Assembly: GCF_017874475.1 (NCBI RefSeq)
Contig: NZ_JAGGLO010000015.1
Span: forward strand, 1-32,811
DNA length: 32,811 nucleotides
Direction: 5' to 3'
Origin: Anaerococcus degeneri
Lineage (GTDB): Bacteria > Bacillota > Clostridia > Tissierellales > Peptoniphilaceae
Translations under genes and position numbers: made by a program
Shown: positions 1 to 7,596 of the stretch, one piece after another
Layout of the letters: each line of letters begins with the position of its first letter
Numbering within the stretch: position 1 is the stretch's first letter
Notes under the pieces: model-generated
The model's input: the letters and a program-made list of their open reading frames with translations, nothing else
What the model was told of the DNA's origin: nothing
Database searches by the model: none

Positions 1-26
1 GTGATTTTGTTATGATATTCTATCAT
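1..26 (-). CDS. 5' end of an unidentified gene (runs off the window)
   Basis: An ATG at position 26 on the minus strand opens a frame reading MIEYHNKI up to the window edge. A strong ribosome binding site (AAAAGGAGG, roughly positions 34-42) lies 8 bases upstream. Another ATG closer to the site is followed almost at once by a stop, so 26 is the better start. Eight residues are too few to identify the product. The gene lies directly downstream of the interrupted coupling-protein gene, so it is either the next gene of the conjugative element or part of something inserted into it. Confidence 0.5.
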
Positions 27-77
27 GGCATTATCCTCCTTTTCTCGTGTCTATATATCACTCCTGTTCAGTTAATA

Positions 78-440
78 TTATGCAACCCATCTTGCAGATC
101 CATATTCTTTACCTTGCCTGTATTTCTTTTTATTTTTACCTTTACTATAAACTATTAGCTTAACAAGACCAGCAACTGAAATACCCAATAACAAGTCCCT
201 TGGATTAAGGCTTGGTATATAAGATAAAGTTCCTATGTCAGAAATTCCCACCATTATTCTATCAATAATATCTCCTCCTACATAAGAATTGATGTGCTTA
301 GAAAAAATATTGCCAATATAGAAGAATGATAGATAAGGAATGTTTGCTAATATAAATTTCTTTGGGTTGTCTATTTTAATTAAGTTTTTAATATCAGAAA
401 GAATAGCTTCCAATATCTTATTCATCGTAGTAACCTTCAC
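78..440 (-). pseudogene. VirD4/TraG-type conjugative coupling protein, N-terminal fragment
   Basis: The 120-residue product has two hydrophobic segments (about residues 28-45 and 80-98) followed by a basic stretch and KEYGSARW. In complete VirD4/TcpA/TraG coupling proteins of Tn1549-like elements this motif stands just before the ATPase domain, which then continues for about 450 more residues. Here the reading frame leaves the family right after GSARW, reads V-A and stops. All Walker motifs are missing, so the protein cannot act as the DNA pump of conjugation. The start overlaps the end of the antirepressor gene by 23 bases. Either a frameshift or an insertion just left of position 84 broke the gene; a new gene with its own ribosome binding site begins 50 bases further on, which favours an insertion. 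Confidence 0.75.
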
Positions 441-1152
441 TATCTAATAAAATTAGTAGGAAGTGTCTTCCCTTTGGTGTTATAAATGTTTGTATTCCTA
501 CAAGTGTACCTAGTGGATCAACCCATTCTTTCACTTCAAAATATCCCTTATTCTTATTTGCATAAGGTAAGAGTTTCTTTTTCTTATCTCTATAAATTAA
601 TCCCTTATCCATTAAAAAACTTATAAACTGATTTTGTGGTATTCCTAACTCTTTGGCAGTATTTCTAAAGTTTGTAAGAAGGTTATAATCTACTAGTTTG
701 TCATAATAGTCTGCCTTTGGTCTTAATTCTTCAATTTCTTCTTCTCTTTCAGCAATAATTCTATTGGCTACAAGAATTGCATCTGCAAGTAACTCTTCAT
801 TAGTTTTCTTTTCTTGCCCTACTATATATCCTCCGTTTTTTCTAATACTAGGTAAGATTTCTCTAGTTACCCAAGCTTTGAATATTTTTGCTTGTGGTAG
901 TTTTGATGAGAGGATAAGTGAATACAATCCTGATTCGTTAATTATTGAAATATTCTGTATTCCTCCAGGGGTGTTCCATTTCGTTACACCCTTATCTTCC
1001 TCATCTACATGGTCATAAACAGCTTTTCTTGGATTAACATATCCTAACATAGTTGCTACTTCATTAGCTATAAAGAAAAACTCACCGTCTTTTTCTATAA
1101 CAGTGAGTTTCCCAAAATTCTTATTTTCAAATGTTTTTAAATTACTTATCAT
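418..1152 (-). CDS. Phage-type antirepressor, BRO-N plus KilAC domains
   Basis: The 244-residue product starts with a BRO-N domain (about residues 8-110), recognised by IANEVATMLGY, the DHVDEEDKGV block and SGLYSLILSSKLPQAKIFKAWV. A short charged coiled linker (about 125-145) leads into a KilAC/ANT domain (about 145-240, with FRNTAKELGIPQNQFISFLM and ITPKGRHFLL). Proteins of this kind bind DNA or repressors and relieve repression in temperate phages. Here the gene lies in a conjugative element, its start overlaps the pcfB-like stop by 4 bases, and its end overlaps the coupling-protein start. It is therefore co-transcribed with transfer genes and may regulate the element. The family assignment is firm; the role in the element is inference. 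Confidence 0.85.
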   Translation of the reverse strand: MISNLKTFENKNFGKLTVIEKDGEFFFIANEVATMLGYVNPRKAVYDHVDEEDKGVTKWNTPGGIQNISIINESGLYSLILSSKLPQAKIFKAWVTREILPSIRKNGGYIVGQEKKTNEELLADAILVANRIIAEREEEIEELRPKADYYDKLVDYNLLTNFRNTAKELGIPQNQFISFLMDKGLIYRDKKKKLLPYANKNKGYFEVKEWVDPLGTLVGIQTFITPKGRHFLLILLDSEGYYDE

Positions 1153-1634
1153 AAGCTTTGCTCCTTATGTTTATTTTTAACTTTATCTTTTCTGATGGTG
1201 TCCTTAGCCATATCTTTAAACTTATTTATAGTCTTCGTTATTGAATCTTTCCTATCGGCCTTTCTTTCAGAAGCCTTAACTGCTTTTTTAAATGCATGTT
1301 CCATTACCTTTATATCCTTAGATTGAAAAAACACAGAGTGGTTGCCAGTTTCCTTATCTTTCATAACAGAAAACTTCACTCCGTGTTTATTTAAAATTTT
1401 CTTTAATTCTTTTAACTCAGGATCCTTTAGATTGATTTCTTCTAACTGTCCCTTTTTAACCATATCTTTTAGTTTTACTTCTTTTCCGTTATTTTTTATT
1501 ACATTTTTCAAGCCTCCTTGTTCTTCTATTTGCTTGTGTACTTTCTTTAAGGCATCAAGAATTGCTTTACTTGTTGCTTTTGCAAGTCTTACTTCAAGAT
1601 TAAGACTCGACCTAGATACTTCTTCATTAATCAT
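1149..1634 (-). CDS. PcfB-like (DUF3801) conjugation accessory protein
   Basis: The 161-residue product is soluble, rich in lysine and charged, with no signal peptide. The N-terminal part (ALDALKKVHKQIEEQGG and a GLKNVIKNNGKEVKL block) followed by a LKELKKILNKHGVKFSVMKDKETGNHSVFFQSKD segment matches the pattern of PcfB/DUF3801 proteins. In pCF10 and related elements, PcfB-type proteins sit beside the relaxosome genes and the coupling protein and help dock the DNA substrate. Its position between the DnaC-like ATPase (8-base overlap) and the coupling protein fits this. The C-terminal 40 residues are strongly basic and could contact DNA. The call rests on pattern and synteny. Confidence 0.75.
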   Translation of the reverse strand: MINEEVSRSSLNLEVRLAKATSKAILDALKKVHKQIEEQGGLKNVIKNNGKEVKLKDMVKKGQLEEINLKDPELKELKKILNKHGVKFSVMKDKETGNHSVFFQSKDIKVMEHAFKKAVKASERKADRKDSITKTINKFKDMAKDTIRKDKVKNKHKEQSL

Positions 1635-2454
1635 CTATTCCACCTCCATATAAAAGTAACTCTTTGTATTTTCTTAACTTCTCTTGATGGATTTTTCTTC
1701 TAAAATCTTCTCCTGTAACTTTAACTGGTATTGTCATTTCAAGTATTCTTGAATATATTCTCTGATACTCAAGGTCAATGTTTGGATTTTGAATAATTTC
1801 CAATGATAAGTTTGTAGTAAAAATTGTCGGCCTACCTTTTAAGTATCTTGAGTTTATAATGTTATATACTTGTTCTCTTGCATAAGATGTATCCCTTTCA
1901 ATTCCAAGGTCATCTAAGATTAACAAAGGAACATTAGAGAGGTTACTTATTATTTCATTTGAATCAACCTTAAATGCAGATTTTTGTATTTGATTTATAA
2001 CCTGAGATAAATTCATAATCTTAACTTTAACTTGTTCTCTTTCAATTAATTCATTTGCAATAGAACAAGCAAGATAAGTCTTTCCACTGCCAACATCTCC
2101 ATAAAATAAAAGTCCAACATTGTCTTTTTTCATTTGCTCAAAGCTTTTGGAATAATTATAAGCAACCTTGTAGGCTTGACCTTTTTCATTTAAGAATCTC
2201 TCAAAAGTATATTGGTGTTGGTTTGGCGATGAAAAACAATCTCTTTTTAGCGATGATATTCTCGTTAATATTTCTCTTTCTGCATTTTCCTTATCTCTTT
2301 TTATTTCACATTCACATTTAATTCTTGGAATAAACTTTGTAAATCCAAGGTCAAGTAATTCTCCATCAACTCTTTTACCGCATACCTTGCAATAGATATG
2401 TCCATTTCTTTCAATATCATTTTCTCTTAATACAAAATCTTTTAAGTTTTTCAT
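1627..2454 (-). CDS. DnaC-like AAA+ ATPase (helicase-loader type)
   Basis: The 275-residue protein is an IstB/DnaC-type AAA+ ATPase. A Walker A motif GDVGSGKT lies at residues 119-126, and a Walker B motif LLILDDLG at about 177-184 with DD at 181-182. A sensor-like TNLS occurs near residue 214. The N-terminus carries cysteines in CxxC (22 and 25) and CxC (47 and 49) arrangement, a probable zinc site common in DnaC homologues of mobile elements. Such proteins load the replicative helicase at an origin opened by the initiator. The gene follows the RepA_N gene with a 4-base overlap, so initiator and loader are made together, supporting autonomous replication of the excised element. Confidence 0.88.
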   Translation of the reverse strand: MKNLKDFVLRENDIERNGHIYCKVCGKRVDGELLDLGFTKFIPRIKCECEIKRDKENAEREILTRISSLKRDCFSSPNQHQYTFERFLNEKGQAYKVAYNYSKSFEQMKKDNVGLLFYGDVGSGKTYLACSIANELIEREQVKVKIMNLSQVINQIQKSAFKVDSNEIISNLSNVPLLILDDLGIERDTSYAREQVYNIINSRYLKGRPTIFTTNLSLEIIQNPNIDLEYQRIYSRILEMTIPVKVTGEDFRRKIHQEKLRKYKELLLYGGGIDD

Positions 2455-3224
2455 AAACTCTCTCCTATATCGTAATTCATTTTTCTTGTTGATTTGTCAT
2501 TCATGCTTTTCGCTTGATCATTAAGATACCAATTGATTATCGTTGCCTTGTGATCTTGATAAACTCTGTTGTTTGCTTTCATATACGATGATAATCTATC
2601 AATGTACTCACTAATTCTGCTTTCTAACTCATTTGTTAAGTCCTTGTATTCTTCATCAGTCAAAAATATATTTTTATATATTCCATAAGGCTTTTGCCCT
2701 TTATTAAAATCATTATTTCTTAACTCATTATTACTAATATTGTTATAGTTACCTTCCGATTTTCGAAAATCTTGACTTTCGATATTCGAATCTCTTGAAT
2801 TTCGATTATCGAACTTCTGGAATTTTGTTTTTCGAACTTCTTGATTTTTTAATTCCATATTATTAAATATGCTCATAAAGTCTTTAACATAAATTCTATT
2901 AGGCTTTCCAAGTCCTTGTCTTTTCTTTTCAATCAGTCCTATTCCTGACTTAATATCAAGTTCAGCTATTAATTTGTTTGCTTTTTCACTGGCACAATTA
3001 AATTGATCTTTTATACTTTCTATTGTGTAGTAAATAAAAACTTTTCCGTCTTCATCTATCCAGCCATTTTTATATGAAAGACCCATTCGATTAAGCATAT
3101 ATGAATACAAAACTTTTGCTTCAATAGAAATGCTCTTAAAAATTTCATCTTCCATTAATACCATAGGTAACCTAATGAAGTTATACATTTCAGATTGCCT
3201 ATTATAAAAATAATCAAAATTCAT
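2451..3224 (-). CDS. RepA_N-type replication initiator of the mobile element
   Basis: The 257-residue protein begins with the RepA_N winged-helix domain (about residues 10-115): FIRLPMVLMEDEIFKSISIEAKVLYSYML, followed by a second helix-turn-helix region and the beta-wing GLIEKKRQGLGKPNRIYVKDF. A low-complexity linker of repeated Asn/Arg/Glu/Ser (about 120-180) leads to a C-terminal helical domain of DUF6017 type (about 185-250). RepA_N initiators bind and open the origin of low-GC plasmids and of Tn1549-like elements; the origin is often inside the gene. The ribosome binding site AGGAGG lies just upstream. The run of TTCGAAA-like motifs encoding the linker (about 2755-2850) could serve as iterons, but I cannot show this. 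Confidence 0.85.
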   Translation of the reverse strand: MNFDYFYNRQSEMYNFIRLPMVLMEDEIFKSISIEAKVLYSYMLNRMGLSYKNGWIDEDGKVFIYYTIESIKDQFNCASEKANKLIAELDIKSGIGLIEKKRQGLGKPNRIYVKDFMSIFNNMELKNQEVRKTKFQKFDNRNSRDSNIESQDFRKSEGNYNNISNNELRNNDFNKGQKPYGIYKNIFLTDEEYKDLTNELESRISEYIDRLSSYMKANNRVYQDHKATIINWYLNDQAKSMNDKSTRKMNYDIGESL

Positions 3225-3243
3225 TCCTGCCTCCTTTCTTTGA

Positions 3244-3281
3244 AATAAAAAAGACGACAGAATTATTACTTTCTATCGTCT
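3244..3281 (-). terminator. Rho-independent terminator, minus strand
   Basis: AGACGACAG (3252-3260) pairs with CTATCGTCT (3273-3281) with one wobble, and on the minus strand the hairpin is followed by a T-rich tract (TTTTTTATTT). It lies just upstream of the RepA_N gene, so it would stop transcription arriving from the interrupted mod gene and insulate the element. Confidence 0.7.
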
Positions 3282-3382
3282 GAGATTTACATATTAAATT
3301 TTCATCACAAAATAAGACTCTTTAAAGAATCCTTAGTTTTATTGGTATGCTATTTACAATACCCATTGTTAAAATGGATACT

Positions 3383-4783
3383 CTAAGCAGCACACCAACT
3401 ATTTATTTTTTGAGTTTTAAACTTTGGTAGAAGTCTTGAACTCCTTATATTTACATAACTATTTGCCTCTATCACTATTATGACACGAAACCCTGAGAAG
3501 AAATCTAATACATATGAGTCAAAATTTGATCCAGCCACCATTAATTTATCTATTAATGAAACTGGCTTAGGAAACTCAAATATATCCTCATTAAACAAGT
3601 CTTTAATCTCTTTTGCAGAGTTCTGAGAAGTTCCTGATTTAGAAATGTCGATAGAATAGTCCACATTTACATCATCTATTAAGGTGGGTAAAGTCGCTCC
3701 ATCTCTAACATCTTTTAAGAATCTTTTTTGATATGGAGTTCCATTTTCACCCCTAAAAACTATTCGATTATCATTTAGTAATTCATTCATTTTACTTTCG
3801 TTATATAACCAACATTTGTTCTTAGGCGGCATATGTTTTTTTCCTGTTGAAGGATCTTGTATTGGATATACACAGCTTTCTACTAATCTCCCACCTTTTC
3901 CATTTCCAGATAAATCAGCATAATTCCAAGCCCCTCGTGGATCATTATCCGGATTTTTATAATTTGAATTCATCTGAGCTGTTCTTCTTTGTAAATTTAA
4001 TTTATAAGAATTATTATTTCTTGAATATAAATAAATATATTCATGATTCTTACCTATAACTCTATCATTGGGTGGAGTTGATCTTCTTTTCCAAATTAAA
4101 TTTTCAATATGATTCTCTTCCCCAAAAACTTCATCGCATATTTTTTTGAGATTGCCCTGCTCATTATCATCTATTGATATAAATATAACCCCATCATCAG
4201 AAAGAAGGTTTCTAGCGAGCCTAAGTCTTGGATAAATCATAGAACACCAATCAGAGTGGAAGCGGCCGTTGGATTCGGTGTTTTTTATTAATTTACCCCC
4301 TTCTTCGTCATAATCGGCATTATCCTCATTGTATTGGTCGAGATTTTTCTTAAAATCGTCATTATAAACAAAGTCATTGCCTGTATTGTAGGGCGGATCG
4401 ATATAGATCATCTTAATTTTACCAAGATATGATTCTTGGAGGAGTTTTAGGACTTCGAGGTTGTCGCCTTCTATGTAGAGGTTTTCAGTATTGTCCCAAT
4501 CCTTTGACTCTTCCACAACTGGTCTTAGGGTTTTATTAATAGACTTATTAGCCTCTGCCATAGCCTGCCTTTTGCCAGGCCAGGTAAATTCATAGCGTTC
4601 CTTGCCTTTTTCAACCACATCATCCCTAAGCACTGCCATCAGCTTATCAAAATCTATAGCTCTCTTAAGTACGCCATTTTCATCCATCTTTTCAGTTATA
4701 ACCCCAGGAAAGAGCTCACCTATTTTTTCTACATTTGATTTTTCTATGTCCCTTGATTCAAAGTCAAATCGTTCGATTGTCAT
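3383..4783 (-). pseudogene. mod: Type III restriction-modification methylase (Mod), truncated at the FSG motif
   Basis: Residues 1-431 are a clear type III N6-adenine methyltransferase of the beta class. Catalytic motif IV is DPPYNTGNDF (DPPY at 129-132), preceded by NLYIEGDNLEVLKLL and followed by FISIDDNEQ and IWKRRSTPP. The SAM-binding motif I should come near the C-terminal side as DFFSGSGTT; here the sequence reads VLDFFSG (to residue 431, about position 3491) and continues as FRVIIVIEAN, an unrelated 35-residue tail to the stop. Family members run about 150-200 residues further, so SAM binding is lost and the protein is probably inactive. The neighbouring conjugative element begins at this point. 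The partner restriction subunit gene (res) is not in the window; it would lie beyond the element. Start chosen at the ATG behind AGGGGGATGTA. Confidence 0.85.
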
Positions 4784-5087
4784 TACATCCCCCTAATAGT
4801 TCTTAGAGTATAAAAACCTTTAATTATCATTTTTAATAATTAATAGTGTATAATTATATAATATTATGCATATTATTTGTGTTGATCAAACATATCCAAG
4901 CTTATTATAAAATATAAGGACATAAAAACGAAAAAAATATTTACGATTACATAATTATAAAAATTGATTTTTGATATTTATCTACTCACATGGGTAAACT
5001 AAGTTTTATTTGATATAACGATAAGTAAGAGCATATAATTTATAAGTAATAAAACTAAGCATAAATTTATGGTTTTAAAAATCCTGA
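4784..5087. other. AT-rich intergenic region between mod and the XRE gene
   Basis: About 300 bases of very AT-rich sequence separate the divergent mod and XRE genes. It should hold the mod promoter (a TATACT-like box on the minus strand near 4806-4814 is possible but lacks a convincing -35). I see no open frame, RNA gene or strong hairpin. Confidence 0.5.
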
Positions 5088-5115
5088 TTGACTTTATTTA
5101 AAATAGTGACATAAT
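5088..5115 (+). promoter_or_regulatory. SigA-type promoter of the XRE/RhuM genes
   Basis: TTGACT at 5088-5093 and CATAAT at 5110-5115 are separated by 16 bases. The first possible start codon of the next gene (5114) lies inside the -10 box, which supports the internal ATG at 5156 as the true start. Confidence 0.6.
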
Positions 5116-5155
5116 GTATATAAGTGGCAAGCCATATTTAGAGTGGAGGATTATA

Positions 5156-5935
5156 ATGAATTCAATAGAAAATAATAACAACATGTCTAAGCTAATAAAA
5201 AATAGAAGAGAAGAATTGGGCTTAACTATTGAACAAGCTGCAAAAAAAGCTAATGTAGGCACTAGAACATGGAGTAGGTATGAATCTGGAAGTCCAATTA
5301 GACAGGATAAAATTAAGGGTATATTAGTAGCTTTAAGGTGGTCAAAATTTCCTAATGATGAAAAAACAGATGTTGAAAATTATCTAGATGAGTATAGGAA
5401 TCATGATGCATGGTCAGAAACGATAAACGACTTATATGGTAAACACGCAGCTATAGCATTTTGCATAGGTTCTGATATCTTATCAGATTATATAATGATG
5501 GATCTAGAAGAATTATCAAGCTTACCTAAAGGTTCACACATTGGACAATTAAATGCTTCTAACCTTCAGTTATCCTTACCAGAAGAATTCCTAATGGAGT
5601 ATGATTATAATTTCTTAATAAAATTAAAAAGAGCTTTAAATCAATTAATAATAAAAGCTGTGAAGGGTGATGACTTTATAGCTCATAAGCCTATTGAAGA
5701 GATAATATTAAAATCAATCATCGACGAGGCAGAGTTATTAATGCAAGAAATGTTAATCAATCTTAATAAAGATGACTTTGAGGATTTCCAGTATTGGGAT
5801 GAGTGGATATACGATATGTTTGGAGATAATGATATTGAAATATTTTTATATTCAGATATGTCATTGCCTATAGCTGATGATTATAAGTTTGATAATTGGT
5901 TTGAAGATAGGTTTTATGTAAATGATGATGAATAA
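5156..5935 (+). CDS. XRE-family helix-turn-helix regulator
   Basis: The 259-residue product opens with an XRE/Cro-type helix-turn-helix (about residues 10-65): LIKNRREELGLTIEQAAKKANVGTRTWSRYESG, where the second helix is the recognition helix. The rest, about 190 residues, is acidic and helical and matches no domain I know; it may sense a ligand or partner. An upstream in-frame ATG at 5114 is rejected because it lies in the -10 box, while 5156 follows GTGGAGG with proper spacing. The gene is divergent from the interrupted mod gene and 58 bases upstream of the RhuM gene, on the same strand. It may regulate either. Base composition is very AT-rich compared with the core genes to the right. Confidence 0.8.
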   Translation: MNSIENNNNMSKLIKNRREELGLTIEQAAKKANVGTRTWSRYESGSPIRQDKIKGILVALRWSKFPNDEKTDVENYLDEYRNHDAWSETINDLYGKHAAIAFCIGSDILSDYIMMDLEELSSLPKGSHIGQLNASNLQLSLPEEFLMEYDYNFLIKLKRALNQLIIKAVKGDDFIAHKPIEEIILKSIIDEAELLMQEMLINLNKDDFEDFQYWDEWIYDMFGDNDIEIFLYSDMSLPIADDYKFDNWFEDRFYVNDDE

Positions 5936-5993
5936 TGTTTTTTATATTATTTTAAGATTAGGATAAAATAAAAAATAAATGCCTGGAGGTATT

Positions 5994-7052
5994 ATGAGCG
6001 GAGAATTAAATAAAGATGAAAGACAAATTAGATCTTCTGCTGCTGAATATTTGACCTATATAGCTGCCACAGGAAATGATGAAGATGCTATTGAAATAAG
6101 ATATGAAGATGAAAATATTTGGCTAACTCAAAAGATGATGGCTACTCTTTATAATGTAAGTGTTTCTACAATAAATGAACATTTGAAAAATATATTCCAA
6201 GACAACGAAATGCAAGAAGAAGCAACTATTAGGAATTTCCTAATAGTTCAAAAAGAAGGCAATAGAACAGTTTCAAGAGAAACTAAGCATTATAACTTAC
6301 AAGCAATTATCGCGGTTGGTTTTAAAGTTAATGACGAACGTGCGGTCCAATTTAGAAAATGGGCAAACCAAATTTTAAAAGATTATACAATCAAGGGCTG
6401 GGCCATTGATGATGATAGGCTCAAAAATTCAGGAACTAAGCTAACAGAGGATTATTTCGATAAATTACTTGTTAAAATTCGTGAAATAAGATTATCTGAA
6501 AGAAGATTTTACCAAAAAATTACTGATATTTATACTACTTCTTTAGATTATGACCCATCAGCCAAAGCTACCAGGAGATTTTTTGCTGCTGTTCAAAATA
6601 AATTGCATTATGCCATTCATGGTAAAACTGCAACTGAATTAATAATTGATAGGGCTAATCATTCTAAGGAGAATATGGGGCTTACAAATTGGGAAGGATC
6701 TCCAGATTCAAAAATTCATAAGTATGATGTGAGTGTTGCAAAAAATTACTTAAACCAAAAAGAGCTAGACCAGATGCAAAGGATAGTTTCAGCTTATTTA
6801 GATATGGCAGAAATGCAAGCAGAAAGACACATCCCAATGACAATGGAAGATTGGGAAAATAGATTGAACGGATTTCTCAAGCTATGGGACTCAAGTATAT
6901 TAAGTGATGCAGGAAAAGTAAGCGCTGCTTTAGCTAAAAAATATGCCGAAAGCGAATTTGAAAAATACAGGATTATCCAAGATAAATTATATAAAAGTGA
7001 TTTCGATAAGTTTTTAGAACTTGAAAATTTCACAGATGATGCAAATGAATGA
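5994..7052 (+). CDS. rhuM: RhuM-family protein
   Basis: The 352-residue product matches the RhuM (virulence RhuM) family along its full length. Marks are IEIRYEDENIWLTQKMMATLY with a helix-turn-helix (LYNVSVSTINEHLKNIF), then KEGNRTVSRETKHYNLQAIIAVGFKVNDERAVQFRKWA, then the C-terminal block KLHYAIHGKTATELIIDRA. The first half resembles BRO-like DNA-binding domains. RhuM genes occur in pathogenicity islands and very often beside restriction-modification genes; their biochemical function is not established. Start 5994 follows CTGGAGG; the earlier ATG at 5979 lies upstream of that site. A rho-independent terminator follows directly. The context with mod and an XRE regulator suggests a laterally acquired defence-type cassette. 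Confidence 0.88.
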   Translation: MSGELNKDERQIRSSAAEYLTYIAATGNDEDAIEIRYEDENIWLTQKMMATLYNVSVSTINEHLKNIFQDNEMQEEATIRNFLIVQKEGNRTVSRETKHYNLQAIIAVGFKVNDERAVQFRKWANQILKDYTIKGWAIDDDRLKNSGTKLTEDYFDKLLVKIREIRLSERRFYQKITDIYTTSLDYDPSAKATRRFFAAVQNKLHYAIHGKTATELIIDRANHSKENMGLTNWEGSPDSKIHKYDVSVAKNYLNQKELDQMQRIVSAYLDMAEMQAERHIPMTMEDWENRLNGFLKLWDSSILSDAGKVSAALAKKYAESEFEKYRIIQDKLYKSDFDKFLELENFTDDANE

Positions 7053-7071
7053 ATAATTATAAAAATTAAGG

Positions 7072-7101
7072 GAGCAGACTTTCATAGTCTGTTCTTTTTA
7101 T
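7072..7101 (+). terminator. Rho-independent terminator after rhuM
   Basis: GAGCAGACT (7072-7080) pairs with AGTCTGTTC (7086-7094) around a 5-base loop with one wobble, followed by TTTTTATTT on the plus strand. It ends the XRE-rhuM transcript. Confidence 0.85.
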
Positions 7102-7147
7102 TTGTCTAGGCGATTTCTAATACCTTATTCATGGGCTCTCTCCTCCA

Positions 7148-7470
7148 CCTGTAATAGTTTAGGAACGTAATCTTTTTATAATCGATGCTCAGTAAATTTT
7201 TATATAATTACTCCTATTCGTCGTAATTTTATTAAAATCTACATAAGCTTATTCTATCATTTTCTGCGAAAGATAAATATTTCTAGAAAAAGATGAATAC
7301 CACAAAAAATATCAGTCACTTATATCCTGGCGGCATGACAGATATTTTTTGCTAGCATTATATTCGTAGCATCGGTCCTCACCGAGCTGGACGGGCTTTT
7401 CAAAAATTACATAAGGTTCTCCATATATTTTTACTACGCACTTTCAGTACTTGAAAAATATTATAGACCG
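7148..7470 (+). repeat. Degenerate copy of intergenic repeat family 2
   Basis: This gap has no open frame of note. Several blocks match the reverse complement of 15850-15996: AGGAACGTAATCTTTTTA (7152-7169), CTCCTATTCGTCG (about 7211-7223), ATTCGTAGCATCGGTCCT (about 7367-7384, two differences from the other copy), and AAAAATTACATAAGGTT (about 7404-7420), which runs on into similar downstream sequence. The blocks are in the same order but spread out and partly duplicated, so this is an old, rearranged copy. Confidence 0.7.
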
Positions 7471-7565
7471 TACAAATTTTGCTAACAAAATTTTCACTAG
7501 CATTAGGGGTGGAGCTGGGGTTCCTTTGGTTTCATTAGAGGTGGGGCTTTTATCTAGTTTTTCCA

Positions 7566-7596
7566 AAACAAAAAAGCCCCGTTTCTGGAGCTTTCC
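7566..7596 (-). terminator. Rho-independent terminator of the tsaE-S41 operon
   Basis: On the minus strand GGAAAGCTCC-AGAAAC-GGGGCTTT is followed by TTTTGTTTT. The stem AAGCTCC/GGGGCTT has one wobble, and its left arm touches the stop codon of the S41 gene. It closes the six-gene minus-strand operon. Confidence 0.8.

Larger units (their letters stand above)
1..3490. mobile_element. End of a Tn1549-like integrative conjugative element (partial)
   Basis: Five minus-strand genes with overlapping ends read RepA_N initiator, DnaC-like ATPase, PcfB-like protein, antirepressor and VirD4/TraG fragment. This order of replication and mobilisation genes is typical of Tn1549/CTn-type conjugative elements of Firmicutes. 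The right boundary is inferred at about 3490: there the mod gene abruptly loses homology to its family inside the FSG motif and continues into an unrelated tail. The integrase, relaxase and type IV secretion genes would lie to the left, outside the window. The gene content is clear; the exact end and the attachment site are inference. Confidence 0.7.

Noticed and set aside
1-77. 5' end of a group II intron in the coupling-protein gene
   Set aside because: The sequence after the break does not show the usual GUGYG start, and too little is present to judge structure; kept only as one possible cause of the interruption.
3300-3345. AGACTCTTTAAAGAATCCT imperfect palindrome as attachment or recombination site
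   Set aside because: It lies inside the element about 150 bases from the inferred junction and there is no second copy to compare, so it cannot be supported.
3847-4059. Plus-strand frames opposite the mod gene (also 4602-4796)
   Set aside because: No ribosome binding site or recognisable protein; they are shadows of the strongly matched mod frame.
5114-5155. Upstream start for the XRE gene
   Set aside because: The ATG lies inside the -10 box of a good promoter and lacks a ribosome binding site; 5156 follows GGAGG.
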